Part shown: one piece after another, positions 16,870 to 24,561 of the stretch | How the letters are laid out: each line of letters begins with the position of its first letter | How positions within the stretch are numbered: the first letter of the stretch is position 1 | Source: an uncultured bacterium | Lineage (GTDB): Bacteria; Myxococcota_A; Polyangia; Polyangiales; Houyiibacteriaceae | DNA: 37,148 nucleotides | Reading direction: 5' to 3' | NCBI GenBank assembly: GCA_938024995.1 | Contig: CALJDU010000071.1 | Coordinates: 1-37,148 of the forward strand | Translations under genes and position numbers: made by a program | Notes under the pieces: model-generated | Told to the model about the DNA's origin: nothing | The model's input: only the letters and a program-made list of their open reading frames with translations | Database searches by the model: none

Positions 16870-17119
16870 GTTCTCTCTTGTTTGAGCGCGCGCGGAGGCG
16901 AGCAACGACCTAATAGACGTCCAGGTCGGCAGAAAGGTTCCTTAGAAAACGTGGCGCCGTCCAATCCGTCCCGTTGGGGGGATTTTTCGATCCCCCTCTC
17001 TCCCTTCGGTCGATTCACCCCAAACGTTCGCTCCGCTCATCTCGTCGCGTCACCACGTCGCTTGCTCTTGCGGAACATGCATCCGAAACAATCGTGCTCT
17101 GCGGACGTAAGGTGGGGAG
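16870..17119. promoter_or_regulatory. Divergent intergenic region with a hairpin
   Basis: This region separates the macroglobulin-like genes (-) from the membrane protein/GH113-like pair (+). It contains a perfect 7-bp inverted repeat, GGGGGAT (16977-16983) and ATCCCCC (16990-16996), around a 6-base loop. On the minus strand that places a hairpin about 110 bases before the start codon, where it could be an operator or a leader structure. TATTAG on the minus strand at 16910-16915 could be a -10, but I see no matching -35. On the plus strand, AAGGTG before GTG 17120 is a good ribosome site. Confidence 0.4.
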
Positions 17120-17653
17120 GTGGGACGGCTGAAAGAGGTATTCGCGCGAGGGTGGCTGGTGTTCGCGCTCTTGACCCCTGGCGTCATTATCGGGACCTGC
17201 AAGTTGATTACGGGCGGCACGAAACGGCTCCCCGTTGTGGGAGGCGGCGCGGTGACTGCGCTGCTTCCCGAAGACGCGCCAGACGGATTTCGTTTTGTCA
17301 TCGACACGCGGGGCTCGCTCGCGGAGGCGGAGCAGAGCGTGCGAGAGGCGGTGACCACCTGGCCCGATGTTCTTGTCTTTGGTTTGCCCGCGGGCGCTGA
17401 CGAAGACCTGCAGCGTCTCTACTTCGCCCTCACCGTGGCCGTGGAGAACGCCGCGGCGGTTCCGGTCGTGGTGGGACCCAGCCGCGCGAGCGGGATGCAT
17501 GTTTGGTGGCGCGACACGCTCTGCCAAGAGCCCGGTCCGCGCATCTGTGTGGAGTCGGAGCAGGACGATCTGCGCGGGGCGATCCGCGCCGCGATCATGG
17601 TCGCCCGCGATCGCCACGACGCGATGCGGGCGGCGACTCAGGTCGGTCGATGA
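17120..17653 (+). CDS. Unknown single-TM membrane protein, partner of GH113-like gene
   Basis: GTG 17120 is preceded by AAGGTG at five bases. The 177-residue product has one hydrophobic segment at about residues 11-31 (GWLVFALLTPGVIIGTCKLI), likely an uncleaved anchor with a short basic N-terminus inside. The rest is soluble alpha/beta sequence with DGFRFVIDTRGS, then TWPDVLVFGLPAGAD, then helices and PVVVGPSRASG. The alternation of strands and helices, with an Asp after a hydrophobic strand, recalls a flavodoxin-like or SGNH-hydrolase-like fold, but no full catalytic set is visible. Two cysteines (DTLCQEPGPRIC) could pair. Its stop overlaps the next start in ATGA, so it is tightly coupled to the lipoprotein glycosidase-like gene. 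I do not recognise the family. Confidence 0.75.
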   Translation: MGRLKEVFARGWLVFALLTPGVIIGTCKLITGGTKRLPVVGGGAVTALLPEDAPDGFRFVIDTRGSLAEAEQSVREAVTTWPDVLVFGLPAGADEDLQRLYFALTVAVENAAAVPVVVGPSRASGMHVWWRDTLCQEPGPRICVESEQDDLRGAIRAAIMVARDRHDAMRAATQVGR

Positions 17654-18690
17654 TCATGCGCGTGAGCGGTGTCGGGCTCCTCTTGGTGTTGTCTTGCGTG
17701 ACGCCGCGGGAGCCCGAAGAGGTCGCGAGCGCCTCCACGCGCATCGACGGTTTCGCGGTCTCCCTCGAGCCTTCTGCCGCGCGGCGTTTCGGCTTCGCTT
17801 TTCCGCCAGACTTTCACGCGGTTCGTGACACTGGAGCGCGCTATGCGTCGCTCCCCGTTCCGATCGTGCAGCGCGATCGTCACAGCGATTCGCTCCATCT
17901 CGGCGAGATCGACCACGCGCTCTTGGGGAACGTGATTCGGCGTGCGCGTCGTGCGCGCCTCTCGGTGATCGTCGCGCCCTTCGTCACGCTCACCGAGGGC
18001 GCGCGCGGGGACTGGCGCGGCACCCTGGCGCCAAACGACGAAGCGCGATGGTGGCGGCGCTATCGCGAAGTGTTGCGAGAGCTCGCGCGCGTCGCGAACG
18101 AGGCAGGCGCTTCCCACTTCGTGATCGGCTCGGAGCTCACCTCGCTCTCAACGCACGCGGCGCCGTGGCGCGAGACCGCTCGTTCGGTTCGCGAGGAGTT
18201 CACGGGTCCGCTGATCTTTGTGGCCAACCACGACGCGCTCGATCTCCGCGCGCCCTTTTCCGCGGCCGACATGATCGGCGTGAGCGCTTATCGCGACCTC
18301 GAGGTGGGTGACCTGCGAGACGCGCTCGGGCCGACCGAGGCCGGTCTACGCGTCGCGTTCCGCGCGTTCGTCGACGAGCTTCGCGTGACCCAAGACGAGA
18401 TCGCGAAGCCGATGATGATCTTCGAACTTGGCTTTCGGAGCGTCGCGGGAGCGACGCGGGCACCATGGGACTACACGCGCGGTGGGCCGACGGACATGGT
18501 GGAGCAAGCGCGTGCCTACGCGGCGACCCTTGGGGTGCTCAAGGAAGAGGGGGACTTTCTCTCCGGGGTGCTGCTTTACAACTGGCTCGGAGCCGGCGGC
18601 CTGCACGACCGTCACTACACACCCCGCGGTAAGCCAGCTGAAGCGTACGCGCGGGACTTCTTCGGCTCCGCGCAGATCCTTCAACCGTAG
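17650..18690 (+). CDS. GH113-like glycoside hydrolase lipoprotein
   Basis: Start ATG 17650 overlaps the preceding stop in ATGA; an in-frame ATG at 17656 is also possible. A lipoprotein signal (LVLSC, Cys16) anchors the enzyme to the membrane. The 346 residues follow the plan of GH113 TIM-barrel glycosidases (clan GH-A, including beta-mannanases): WWRRYREVLRELARVANEAGASHFVIGSE is spread over barrel helix and strand 4, with the acid/base Glu162 (GSEL), and the nucleophile candidate is Glu259 in MMIFELGFRSVAGATRAPWDY. VANHDAL and DMIGVSAYRDL match strands 5 and 6. The substrate cannot be read from sequence; mannan-like glycans or a self-made exopolysaccharide are possible. The upstream unknown membrane protein is its likely partner. 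A hairpin terminator follows after 26 bases. Confidence 0.85.
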   Translation: MIMRVSGVGLLLVLSCVTPREPEEVASASTRIDGFAVSLEPSAARRFGFAFPPDFHAVRDTGARYASLPVPIVQRDRHSDSLHLGEIDHALLGNVIRRARRARLSVIVAPFVTLTEGARGDWRGTLAPNDEARWWRRYREVLRELARVANEAGASHFVIGSELTSLSTHAAPWRETARSVREEFTGPLIFVANHDALDLRAPFSAADMIGVSAYRDLEVGDLRDALGPTEAGLRVAFRAFVDELRVTQDEIAKPMMIFELGFRSVAGATRAPWDYTRGGPTDMVEQARAYAATLGVLKEEGDFLSGVLLYNWLGAGGLHDRHYTPRGKPAEAYARDFFGSAQILQP

Positions 18691-18716
18691 GCGACTCATC
18701 GAAGAGCCTAAAAAGC

Positions 18717-18745
18717 AAAACGCCCAGCGGTGGGCTGGACGTTTT
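18717..18745. terminator. Bidirectional terminator between GH113-like gene and tRNA
   Basis: AAAACGCCCAGC (18717-18728) pairs with GCTGGACGTTTT (18734-18745) with one mismatch around a GGTGG loop. It is followed by T/A-rich sequence on both strands. It ends the plus-strand GH113-like gene and lies seven bases beyond the 3' end of the minus-strand tRNA. Confidence 0.85.
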
Positions 18746-18752
18746 TAGTTTG

Positions 18753-18826
18753 TGGCGATGGGTGGAGTCGAACCACCGACCTAGCGCGTATGAAACGCCC
18801 GCTCTAGCCACCTGAGCTACATCGCC
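18753..18826 (-). tRNA. tRNA with CAU anticodon (Met, or Ile2)
   Basis: The 74-base cloverleaf reads from 18826 down. Acceptor GGCGATG pairs perfectly with CATCGCC. The D-arm is GCTC/GAGC. The anticodon stem GGCGT/GCGCT holds the loop TTCATAC, giving anticodon CAU. The variable loop is AGGTC, and the T-stem is GGTGG/CCACC around TTCGACT, with discriminator A. CCA is not encoded. The initiator tRNA is excluded because its anticodon stem should carry GGG/CCC pairs. Elongator Met is the default call, but the anticodon arm also resembles tRNA-Ile2, whose C34 is changed to lysidine by TilS, so the identity is not settled. Confidence 0.95.
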
Positions 18827-18839
18827 GAAAGAGGCCGCG

Positions 18840-18867
18840 AGTATAGGAACGCGTTTCGAGCTGTCAA
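18840..18867 (-). promoter_or_regulatory. Sigma-70-type promoter of the tRNA gene
   Basis: On the minus strand a perfect TTGACA (18862-18867) is separated by 16 bases from TATACT (18840-18845), which begins 13 bases before the tRNA 5' end. The near-consensus match and position make this the clearest promoter in the window. Confidence 0.88.
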
Positions 18868-18923
18868 ACACGGAGGGCGGATCAGCGAGCCGACAGGAGT
18901 TCGACAGGCCACCACGGCCAGAT

Positions 18924-19484
18924 CTACTGCGCGGTGCCGGCCATGCGCGCGACGAGCTCGACCCGGGAGTGCACGCCGAGCTTGCTGAAGATGCGCTTCA
19001 GGTAAGTGTTCACGGTCGAGACTGTGAGGCCCGTTCCCTTCGCGATCTCACGTGTACTGGATCCACCCACCAAGCGGCGGACCACATCACACTCACGTGG
19101 GGTGAGCGGGGTACGCTTGAGCGCCTCGTCGAGATGCTCGTTTCCGCGACGACCACCTTCTGTGGACAACCGCTCACGATAGGTGAGCCCGCGTCCCAAA
19201 ATGCGCGCACCCCAGCGGGCCAAGCGAACATCTTCGTCATCGAGCTTCTCGTCTGAGAAGACATCAAGCGAACCGACGACGTTGCGCCCCGAACGCAATG
19301 GCAGCGTCAGGGCGGGTTCTCCAGACGATGGTGTCTCCGCGATCACATTTCCCCGGAACTGGATCCGGAAGCCCGAAGCTTCAACAAGCTTCATCACTTC
19401 GTCGCCAGCTCGCTTCGGGTATGTCCGAATCGGATCGAGCTGTAGCAATGTGTCTGCAGCATCGAGCACACGCGAAACGGTCAT
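18924..19484 (-). CDS. LuxR-family transcriptional regulator
   Basis: ATG 19484 has a perfect GGAGGA ribosome site, so I prefer it to the longer frame from 19532. The 186 residues end in a LuxR-type helix-turn-helix at about 127-183: LTPRECDVVRRLVGGSSTREIA, then VSTVNTYLKRIFSKLGVHSR. This includes the typical Glu (RECDVV) and the recognition helix TVSTVNTYLKRIF. The N-terminal 110 residues are alpha/beta and could be a short GAF-like sensor (GFRIQFRGNVI, LPLRSGRNVVGSLDVF), but no phosphoacceptor receiver motif is present, so it is not a classical response regulator. It is divergent from the sulfatase-like gene and may control that run, itself, or both. Signal and targets are unknown. Confidence 0.9.
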   Translation of the reverse strand: MTVSRVLDAADTLLQLDPIRTYPKRAGDEVMKLVEASGFRIQFRGNVIAETPSSGEPALTLPLRSGRNVVGSLDVFSDEKLDDEDVRLARWGARILGRGLTYRERLSTEGGRRGNEHLDEALKRTPLTPRECDVVRRLVGGSSTREIAKGTGLTVSTVNTYLKRIFSKLGVHSRVELVARMAGTAQ

Positions 19485-19498
19485 TGGTTCCTCCAATA

Positions 19499-19516
19499 TT
19501 AAACCCACCGGGTTAA
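19499..19516. promoter_or_regulatory. Inverted repeat, possible operator of the luxR-type gene
   Basis: AACCC and GGGTT flank a 3-base centre and extend outwards as TTA/TAA, so the site reads close to TTAA-CCC-N3-GGG-TTAA. It sits between the promoter candidate and the ribosome site of the regulator gene, where binding would block transcription. Autoregulation is inferred from position only. Confidence 0.45.
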
Positions 19517-19525
19517 GTGTGGGGC

Positions 19526-19555
19526 ATGACACCCCCGTAATGCAACTTCTGTCAA
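19526..19555 (-). promoter_or_regulatory. Promoter candidate of the luxR-type gene
   Basis: On the minus strand TTGACA (19550-19555) is followed after 18 bases by TGTCAT (19526-19531), a 4-of-6 match to the -10 consensus. It lies about 40 bases before the start codon. The perfect -35 is the main support. Confidence 0.55.
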
Positions 19556-19755
19556 CTGTATCTTTTGAACATAGGTGATAAAGCGCGTCGTGGCTGTAGC
19601 ACCATTATCCAAAAGTGATAAAAATTGCCAAAGACGCAATGTTCCCTGAGTGGTGAGGGTTGGATTGCGTCCCCGAACTTTGTCTCGTGCAGCCCACGTG
19701 CTACGCGAGCGTTCAGGATCGGATGACCAGGCCTACGGGCCCAAGGATGGATGAC
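19556..19755. promoter_or_regulatory. AT-rich divergent control region
   Basis: This stretch is clearly more AT-rich than its surroundings. GTGATAAA occurs twice (19575-19582 and 19615-19622, 40 bases apart). The second copy is part of an inverted repeat TTATC-N7-GATAA (19605-19621). Such paired sites four helical turns apart suit a dimeric regulator, perhaps the adjacent LuxR-type protein, acting on the sulfatase-like gene. No clear plus-strand -35/-10 pair can be assigned. Confidence 0.35.
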
Positions 19756-22038
19756 ATGACCACGCTTCAGCACAGAGCAGCCCTCATCACGCTGCTTCTC
19801 TCCACGTTCGCGCTCCCGTTTGTGATCTCTGGCTGTGACGACGATGACGAAGAGGAAATCGTGAACGAGTCGGGAGCTGATCTCGCTGCGGGTCAGGAAG
19901 CGGATCTCGACCTCATCTCTCACGTCCACTTGGCGGACGTTTTTCGCGATGGTTTGTTCATCGACTTCGGCACTCCCGCGCAAGACAAGTACACCGTGGG
20001 TGACTGGCGCTCGGGTTGGGGCGCGCAGGGCGAAGAAGATGGCGTGACCTTCGCGTACGCTGGGCGACGCGGTCGGGTCTACTTCCACATGGACGAAGCG
20101 CAGGCGATCAAGCTTCGCGTTCGACTTCGTCCGCACGGCACCGGCGCGATGAGCCCGTACCTCAACGGGAGCCAAGTGCAGTCCGTGCGTTTCGAAAACG
20201 CGGGCGGCTTTCGCGACGTCGATGTGGACATCCCTGCCGACAAGGTTCGCGCCGGGGAGAACTCGCTGCAGCTCGTCTTTGGCGGAGTCACGACGGTCGG
20301 CGGAAACGATGTGTCGGTCGCGGTCGACTCGATCCGGATCGCGCCCGCGTCTGCTGGCGACTCTTATGAGGCGCCGACCTACGCGAGCATGACCGGCAAC
20401 GTGACGCTCGGTGACGTGGAGCGTCCCGCGGTTTCGGTCACGGGTTCCACGCGCGTCAGCTGGTACGCGCAGATCCCGGACGCCGGCAACTTGGTCGTCG
20501 GAGTGGGCGCGCGCGGAGCAGGAGCCTCGACCGCGCGTATTTTCGTGACGCCCCAGGGCGGCGACAAGACCAAGGTGTTCGAGCAAGCGGTGACCACAGC
20601 ATGGACCGATCAGCTGGTCAGCTTGGCGAGCTACGCGGGCAAGGTCGCGCGTATCGACGTCGTGACGCAGGGCGAAGCGCCCGTCGCGTGGAGCCGCCTC
20701 GCGCTCACCCATCCTGCGCCCCCCGAGCTCAACCTGACCCGCGCGAAGAACGTGGTCGTCGTCCTCGTCGATACGCTCCGCGCGAGCAAGCTCAAGGTCT
20801 GGAACCCGCGCAGCCGCGTGCGCACGCCGGTGCTCGACGCGCTCGCCGAAGACAGCGTTGTGTACGAGCGTGGCCAGTCGACCGAGAACTGGACCAAGCC
20901 CGCGGTCGGCGCGATTTTGACCAGCCTCCACCCGATGACGCACGGCGCACGGACCCAAGAAGCGGTCCTCAGCGATCGCGCGCTCATGATCAGTGAGCAC
21001 TTCAAGGCGCACGGTTTCGCGACCGGCGGCTTCATCGCGAACGGCTACATCTCCGATCGCTTCGGCTTTGACCAAGGCTGGGATCGCTACCGCAACTTCA
21101 TTCGCGAAGAGGGCAGCAGCGAAGCGGAGAACGTCTTCGGCGAGGCCGGGCAGTGGGCCGAGGAGCACAAGGACGAGCGCTTCTTCTTGTACGTCCACAC
21201 GATCGATCCGCACGTGCCCTACGACCCCGAGCAGGAGTTCGTCTCGATGTACGACTCACGCGGAGGCTACGAGGGCCAGGTCCGCCCGCGCATGACCGGC
21301 GAGCTCCTCGCGAACGCGAAGAAGAACCCGCCGACCGTTGTCTTCAACGCCAGCGACGTGCGTCGCCTGAGCGCGCTTCATGACGGTGAAATCACGCAGC
21401 ATGACCAGCACATGGGCGCGTTCATCGAGCGGCTCAAGCGCCTCGGGATCTGGGACGAGACCGTCTTCGTCTTCGTTAGCGACCACGGTGAAGAGTTCAA
21501 CGAGCACGGCTCGTGGGGCCACGGTCACTCGATCTACCAAGAGCTGCTTCACGTTCCCTTCTTGATTCACGCGCCGGGCGTCCAAGGTCGGCGCGTGTCG
21601 ACGACCGTCAGCACGATGGACATCGGCCCGACCGTGCTTGAGCTCGCCGGGGTCCCCGCGTTGCCACGGTCGGAAGGCCGCAGCATCGTCCGGACGCTCT
21701 ACGGTCAGCCGCTGGTCGGCCCGGCCGTCGCGATGAGCGAGTTCCTCGACGAGCGACGCGTGGTCACGGCAGGTCGCTGGAAGTTCTTCGTGCGCGGCAA
21801 CCTCACCGCGTCGATGTTCGACCTCCAAGAAGACCCCGGCGAAGAGAACCAGCTGTCGACCACCGACCGCCCGATCGCGGAGCGCTACCTGCGCATCTTG
21901 AGCGGGCAGTACCTCGGCGCGACCGATCGCGGCAACTGGCTCGACGCTGAGCAACAGGACTTCCGTGCGCTCACCGCGGGCGAGGTCGAGATGGACGACC
22001 AGCTTCAGCAGCAGCTGCGCGAGCTCGGCTACCTCTAG
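19756..22038 (+). CDS. Sulfatase-like lipoprotein (alkaline phosphatase superfamily)
   Basis: ATG 19756 follows AAGGA at eight bases and begins a lipoprotein signal with lipobox VISGC (Cys27) and an acidic DDDDEEE linker. Residues about 45-325 are a beta-rich N-terminal region, perhaps two jelly-roll-like domains. The sulfatase domain (about 330-720) has the metal site NVVVVLVDTLRASKL, the nucleophile region ENWTKPAVGAILTSLHP, IDPHVPYD, and SDHGEEFNEHGSWGHGHS. The residue at the formylglycine position is Thr380, and the C-x-P-S-R motif reads T-x-P-A-V, so classical sulfate ester hydrolysis needing an activating enzyme is unlikely. A phosphoester transferase or hydrolase, as in phosphoglycerol or phosphoethanolamine transferases, is more probable. 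Length 760. The SDR gene follows after 11 bases. Confidence 0.88.
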   Translation: MTTLQHRAALITLLLSTFALPFVISGCDDDDEEEIVNESGADLAAGQEADLDLISHVHLADVFRDGLFIDFGTPAQDKYTVGDWRSGWGAQGEEDGVTFAYAGRRGRVYFHMDEAQAIKLRVRLRPHGTGAMSPYLNGSQVQSVRFENAGGFRDVDVDIPADKVRAGENSLQLVFGGVTTVGGNDVSVAVDSIRIAPASAGDSYEAPTYASMTGNVTLGDVERPAVSVTGSTRVSWYAQIPDAGNLVVGVGARGAGASTARIFVTPQGGDKTKVFEQAVTTAWTDQLVSLASYAGKVARIDVVTQGEAPVAWSRLALTHPAPPELNLTRAKNVVVVLVDTLRASKLKVWNPRSRVRTPVLDALAEDSVVYERGQSTENWTKPAVGAILTSLHPMTHGARTQEAVLSDRALMISEHFKAHGFATGGFIANGYISDRFGFDQGWDRYRNFIREEGSSEAENVFGEAGQWAEEHKDERFFLYVHTIDPHVPYDPEQEFVSMYDSRGGYEGQVRPRMTGELLANAKKNPPTVVFNASDVRRLSALHDGEITQHDQHMGAFIERLKRLGIWDETVFVFVSDHGEEFNEHGSWGHGHSIYQELLHVPFLIHAPGVQGRRVSTTVSTMDIGPTVLELAGVPALPRSEGRSIVRTLYGQPLVGPAVAMSEFLDERRVVTAGRWKFFVRGNLTASMFDLQEDPGEENQLSTTDRPIAERYLRILSGQYLGATDRGNWLDAEQQDFRALTAGEVEMDDQLQQQLRELGYL

Positions 22039-22049
22039 GTCCCGTTCAC

Positions 22050-22814
22050 ATGGGCAAGCACGCGTTCGTGACAGGAGCATCGGCAGGGATCGGTGAGGGT
22101 CTCTGCTACGCGCTCTCCCGCGCGGGTTATCACGTCACCTTGTGCGCGCGACGTGAAGCGGAGCTCGCGCGGGTCGCGTCGAACACCAGCGATCGCGTCA
22201 CGACGTTCGTCTTGCCCGGCGACATGACCGATCTCGACGCGCTTCCCTCGCTGCTTCAGCGCGCGGAAGACGAGCTCGGTCCGATCGATGTGCTCGTGAA
22301 CAACGCGGGCGTGCAGATTGTGGAGCCGACCGCGGGCGTGGATCCAAGCGCCGGCGAGCGCCTCTTCGCGATCAACGTCCTCGCTCCCTTTCGCCTCACA
22401 CGCGCGGTTCTCCCAAAGATGATCGCGCGACGACAGGGAACCATTGTCGACATCGCTTCGCTCGCGGCGCTCGCCCCAACGCCAGGGATGTACCACTACA
22501 ACGCGAGCAAGGCGGCCCTCGCGGCGGCGTCCGAATCGCTCCGCGCGGAGGTCAAAGAACACGACCTGCACGTCGTCACGGTCTACCCGGGTCCGGTCGA
22601 TACGCAGATGGCGCGCGACGCGGTCGACGCGTACGAAGGCCACGCCGCGGATCGCTTGCCGATGGGCACGACCAGCGAGCTCGCCGACCTGATTCTGTCC
22701 GCGATCGATAAGCGACAGCCGCGCGTGATCTACCCGCGCGCATACACCGCGGCGCGTCATTTTCCGCAGATCACGCGGTGGGTCGTCGATACCTTCGCGC
22801 CGAAACCAAAGTAA
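22050..22814 (+). CDS. Short-chain dehydrogenase/reductase (SDR)
   Basis: A 254-residue classical SDR. The NAD(P)-binding motif TGASAGIG lies near the N-terminus (about residues 8-15), with CARRE after the second strand suggesting NADP preference through the Arg residues. NNAG marks strand 4. The catalytic set is the Ser in DIASLAAL, and YNASK with Tyr and Lys. PGPVDTQM follows as usual. The C-terminal part, with RVIYPRAYTAARHFPQITRW, resembles SDRs acting on lipid or large hydrophobic substrates, but the substrate cannot be told. It lies 11 bases after the sulfatase-like gene and is probably co-transcribed. No ribosome site stronger than the intergenic AGGT is seen. Confidence 0.93.
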   Translation: MGKHAFVTGASAGIGEGLCYALSRAGYHVTLCARREAELARVASNTSDRVTTFVLPGDMTDLDALPSLLQRAEDELGPIDVLVNNAGVQIVEPTAGVDPSAGERLFAINVLAPFRLTRAVLPKMIARRQGTIVDIASLAALAPTPGMYHYNASKAALAAASESLRAEVKEHDLHVVTVYPGPVDTQMARDAVDAYEGHAADRLPMGTTSELADLILSAIDKRQPRVIYPRAYTAARHFPQITRWVVDTFAPKPK

Positions 22815-22881
22815 AGCCGACCGATCGCGAGTGTAAGCGCCGCGGCTTCGCCCAAAGACCCCGTTCGCGGTACCCTCAGTC

Positions 22882-24561
22882 ATGTCGATCGTGCCTTTTC
22901 GGCCCCTCGCGCTCCGTCTTCTCCTCGTGCTCTCCTTCGGTGCGCTCGTCAGCTGCCAAGGGACGATCGAGGATCCCGACATGGACGAGCGCGAATGGAC
23001 GCGCCCTGACCTCCCTGATGAAGAGCTACCCGAGTTTGCGCCGGCTGGCTTGGTCCTCCCGCGCCTGACCGCGTCTCAGTACTACGACACGCTCGAGAAC
23101 CTCTTCGGCGATCCGATCCCGCAGATGGATCTCGAGGCCGACACGAACCCGTACCTCTTCTTCACGATCGGTGCGTCCACCACGACGGTCTCCGAGCTCG
23201 GCGTTCAGCAGTACGAAGAGTCTGCGCACGCGATCGCAGAGATGGTGTTCGGCGATGCGGCGCGCGCGACCGAGTTGATGGGCTGCGCTCCCGCGAGCCC
23301 AGGCGACGCGTGCGTCACGGGCTACCTCGACCACGTCGGCCGGCGTCTCTTTCGGCGTCCGATGAGCGGCGAAGAACAGATGCGGTGGCACGGTATCGCG
23401 AACTCGCTCGCGGGCGGCGATGCGCTTCGTGGTGTGCGCTACGCGATCGCGGGCATGCTTCAGTCGCCGCTCTTTTTGTACCGCGCGGAGCTCGGCGAGC
23501 CCGATCCCGCCGACCCCAGCGTGCGTCGCTACACGGGCTACGAGATGGCCAGCCGGCTCTCCTTTTTGCTGACCAACGCGGCGCCGAGCGATGAGCTCTT
23601 GGACGCGGCGCAGCGCGGCGAGCTCGACGACGCTTCCGGCATTCACGAGCACGCGACTCGGATGCTCGAGAGCGAGGCTTCGCGGGCCGCGGTCCAGGCG
23701 TTCTTCGCGCAGTACTTCGACCTCGTTCGGCTCGACCGCGTGGAGCGTGACCCGGCGCTTCACCCGTCCTACACGCCGACCTTGATCAGCGCGATGCGCA
23801 CGGAGCTGGAGCTCTTGGTCGACGACCTCGTCTTTCGTCAGGACGGCGACATGCGGACGCTCTACAGCACGCGGAACACCTTCGTGAACGATGAGCTCGC
23901 GTCGCACTATGGCTTGAGCGCACCGAGCGCCAACGCGGTCACCTTTGTGCCCGTCGAGCTCCCCGCGAGCGGTCCGCGACGCGGCGTGCTGACGCTGGGC
24001 GCGTTCTTGACGATGAACGCGCACCAAACGGAAACGTCGCCCACCTTGCGCGGCAAGTTCGTTCGCGAGCGTGTTTTGTGCCAGACGGTTCTCGCGCCGC
24101 CTGACAACGTGAACCTCGACCTCTCACAGGAGATGGGCGAGACGCCGCGGACCTTGCGTGAGCGTCTCGAGCAGCACCGCGACAACCCTGAGTGCTCCGG
24201 CTGTCACGCCTTCCTCGATCCGCCGGGGATGTTCTTCGAGATCTTCGACGGCATCGGCCTTCACCGCACCACCGAGGGCGGCCTGCCCATCGACGCGAGC
24301 GGTGACCTTGACGGAGTTCCCCTGGCGGACGCGACCGCGCTCGGCGACACCTTGCGCGACGACGTCCGTGTCCCCCGCTGCATGGTCAAGCAGCTCTACC
24401 GCCACGCGAACGGCCGACTCGAAGAGGAAGGCGAGCTTCGTCAGATCGTCGAGCTCAGCGATGCGTTCGCGGCCTCCGGCTACCGCTTCCAAGATCTCTT
24501 ACTCGCGCTCGCGACCAGCGAGGGTTTCCGAACCGCGCGCCCAGATGGGGAGGCACCCTGA
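22882..24561 (+). CDS. DUF1592/DUF1588-type lipoprotein with CxxCH motif
   Basis: The start at 22882 gives a signal peptide with lipobox ALVSC (Cys25). Segments then follow the order known for the planctomycete/myxobacterial DUF1587-1595-1592-1588-1585 family: RLTASQYYDTLENLFG (about 61-76), RRLFRRPMSGEE, YRAELGEPDP with YTGYEMASRLSFLL (DUF1592), RRGVLTLGAFLTMNAHQ, and CSGCHAFLDPPGMFFEIFD (CxxCH at 438-442, DUF1588). A DUF1585-like C-terminus with LATSEGF closes the protein. The CxxCH may bind haem; the N-terminal cytochrome domain that many relatives carry is absent. It overlaps the DUF1552 gene in TGATG, the usual partner in these phyla. The biochemical role of the pair is unknown; an extracytoplasmic redox or polymer-handling function is a guess. 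Confidence 0.92.
   Translation: MSIVPFRPLALRLLLVLSFGALVSCQGTIEDPDMDEREWTRPDLPDEELPEFAPAGLVLPRLTASQYYDTLENLFGDPIPQMDLEADTNPYLFFTIGASTTTVSELGVQQYEESAHAIAEMVFGDAARATELMGCAPASPGDACVTGYLDHVGRRLFRRPMSGEEQMRWHGIANSLAGGDALRGVRYAIAGMLQSPLFLYRAELGEPDPADPSVRRYTGYEMASRLSFLLTNAAPSDELLDAAQRGELDDASGIHEHATRMLESEASRAAVQAFFAQYFDLVRLDRVERDPALHPSYTPTLISAMRTELELLVDDLVFRQDGDMRTLYSTRNTFVNDELASHYGLSAPSANAVTFVPVELPASGPRRGVLTLGAFLTMNAHQTETSPTLRGKFVRERVLCQTVLAPPDNVNLDLSQEMGETPRTLRERLEQHRDNPECSGCHAFLDPPGMFFEIFDGIGLHRTTEGGLPIDASGDLDGVPLADATALGDTLRDDVRVPRCMVKQLYRHANGRLEEEGELRQIVELSDAFAASGYRFQDLLLALATSEGFRTARPDGEAP

Noticed and set aside
19552..21213. A 553-residue minus-strand open frame opposite the sulfatase-like gene.
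   Set aside because: It lies within the N-terminal region and metal-site part of a gene with convincing lipobox and sulfatase motifs, and it reads as an Arg/His/Asp-rich shadow.
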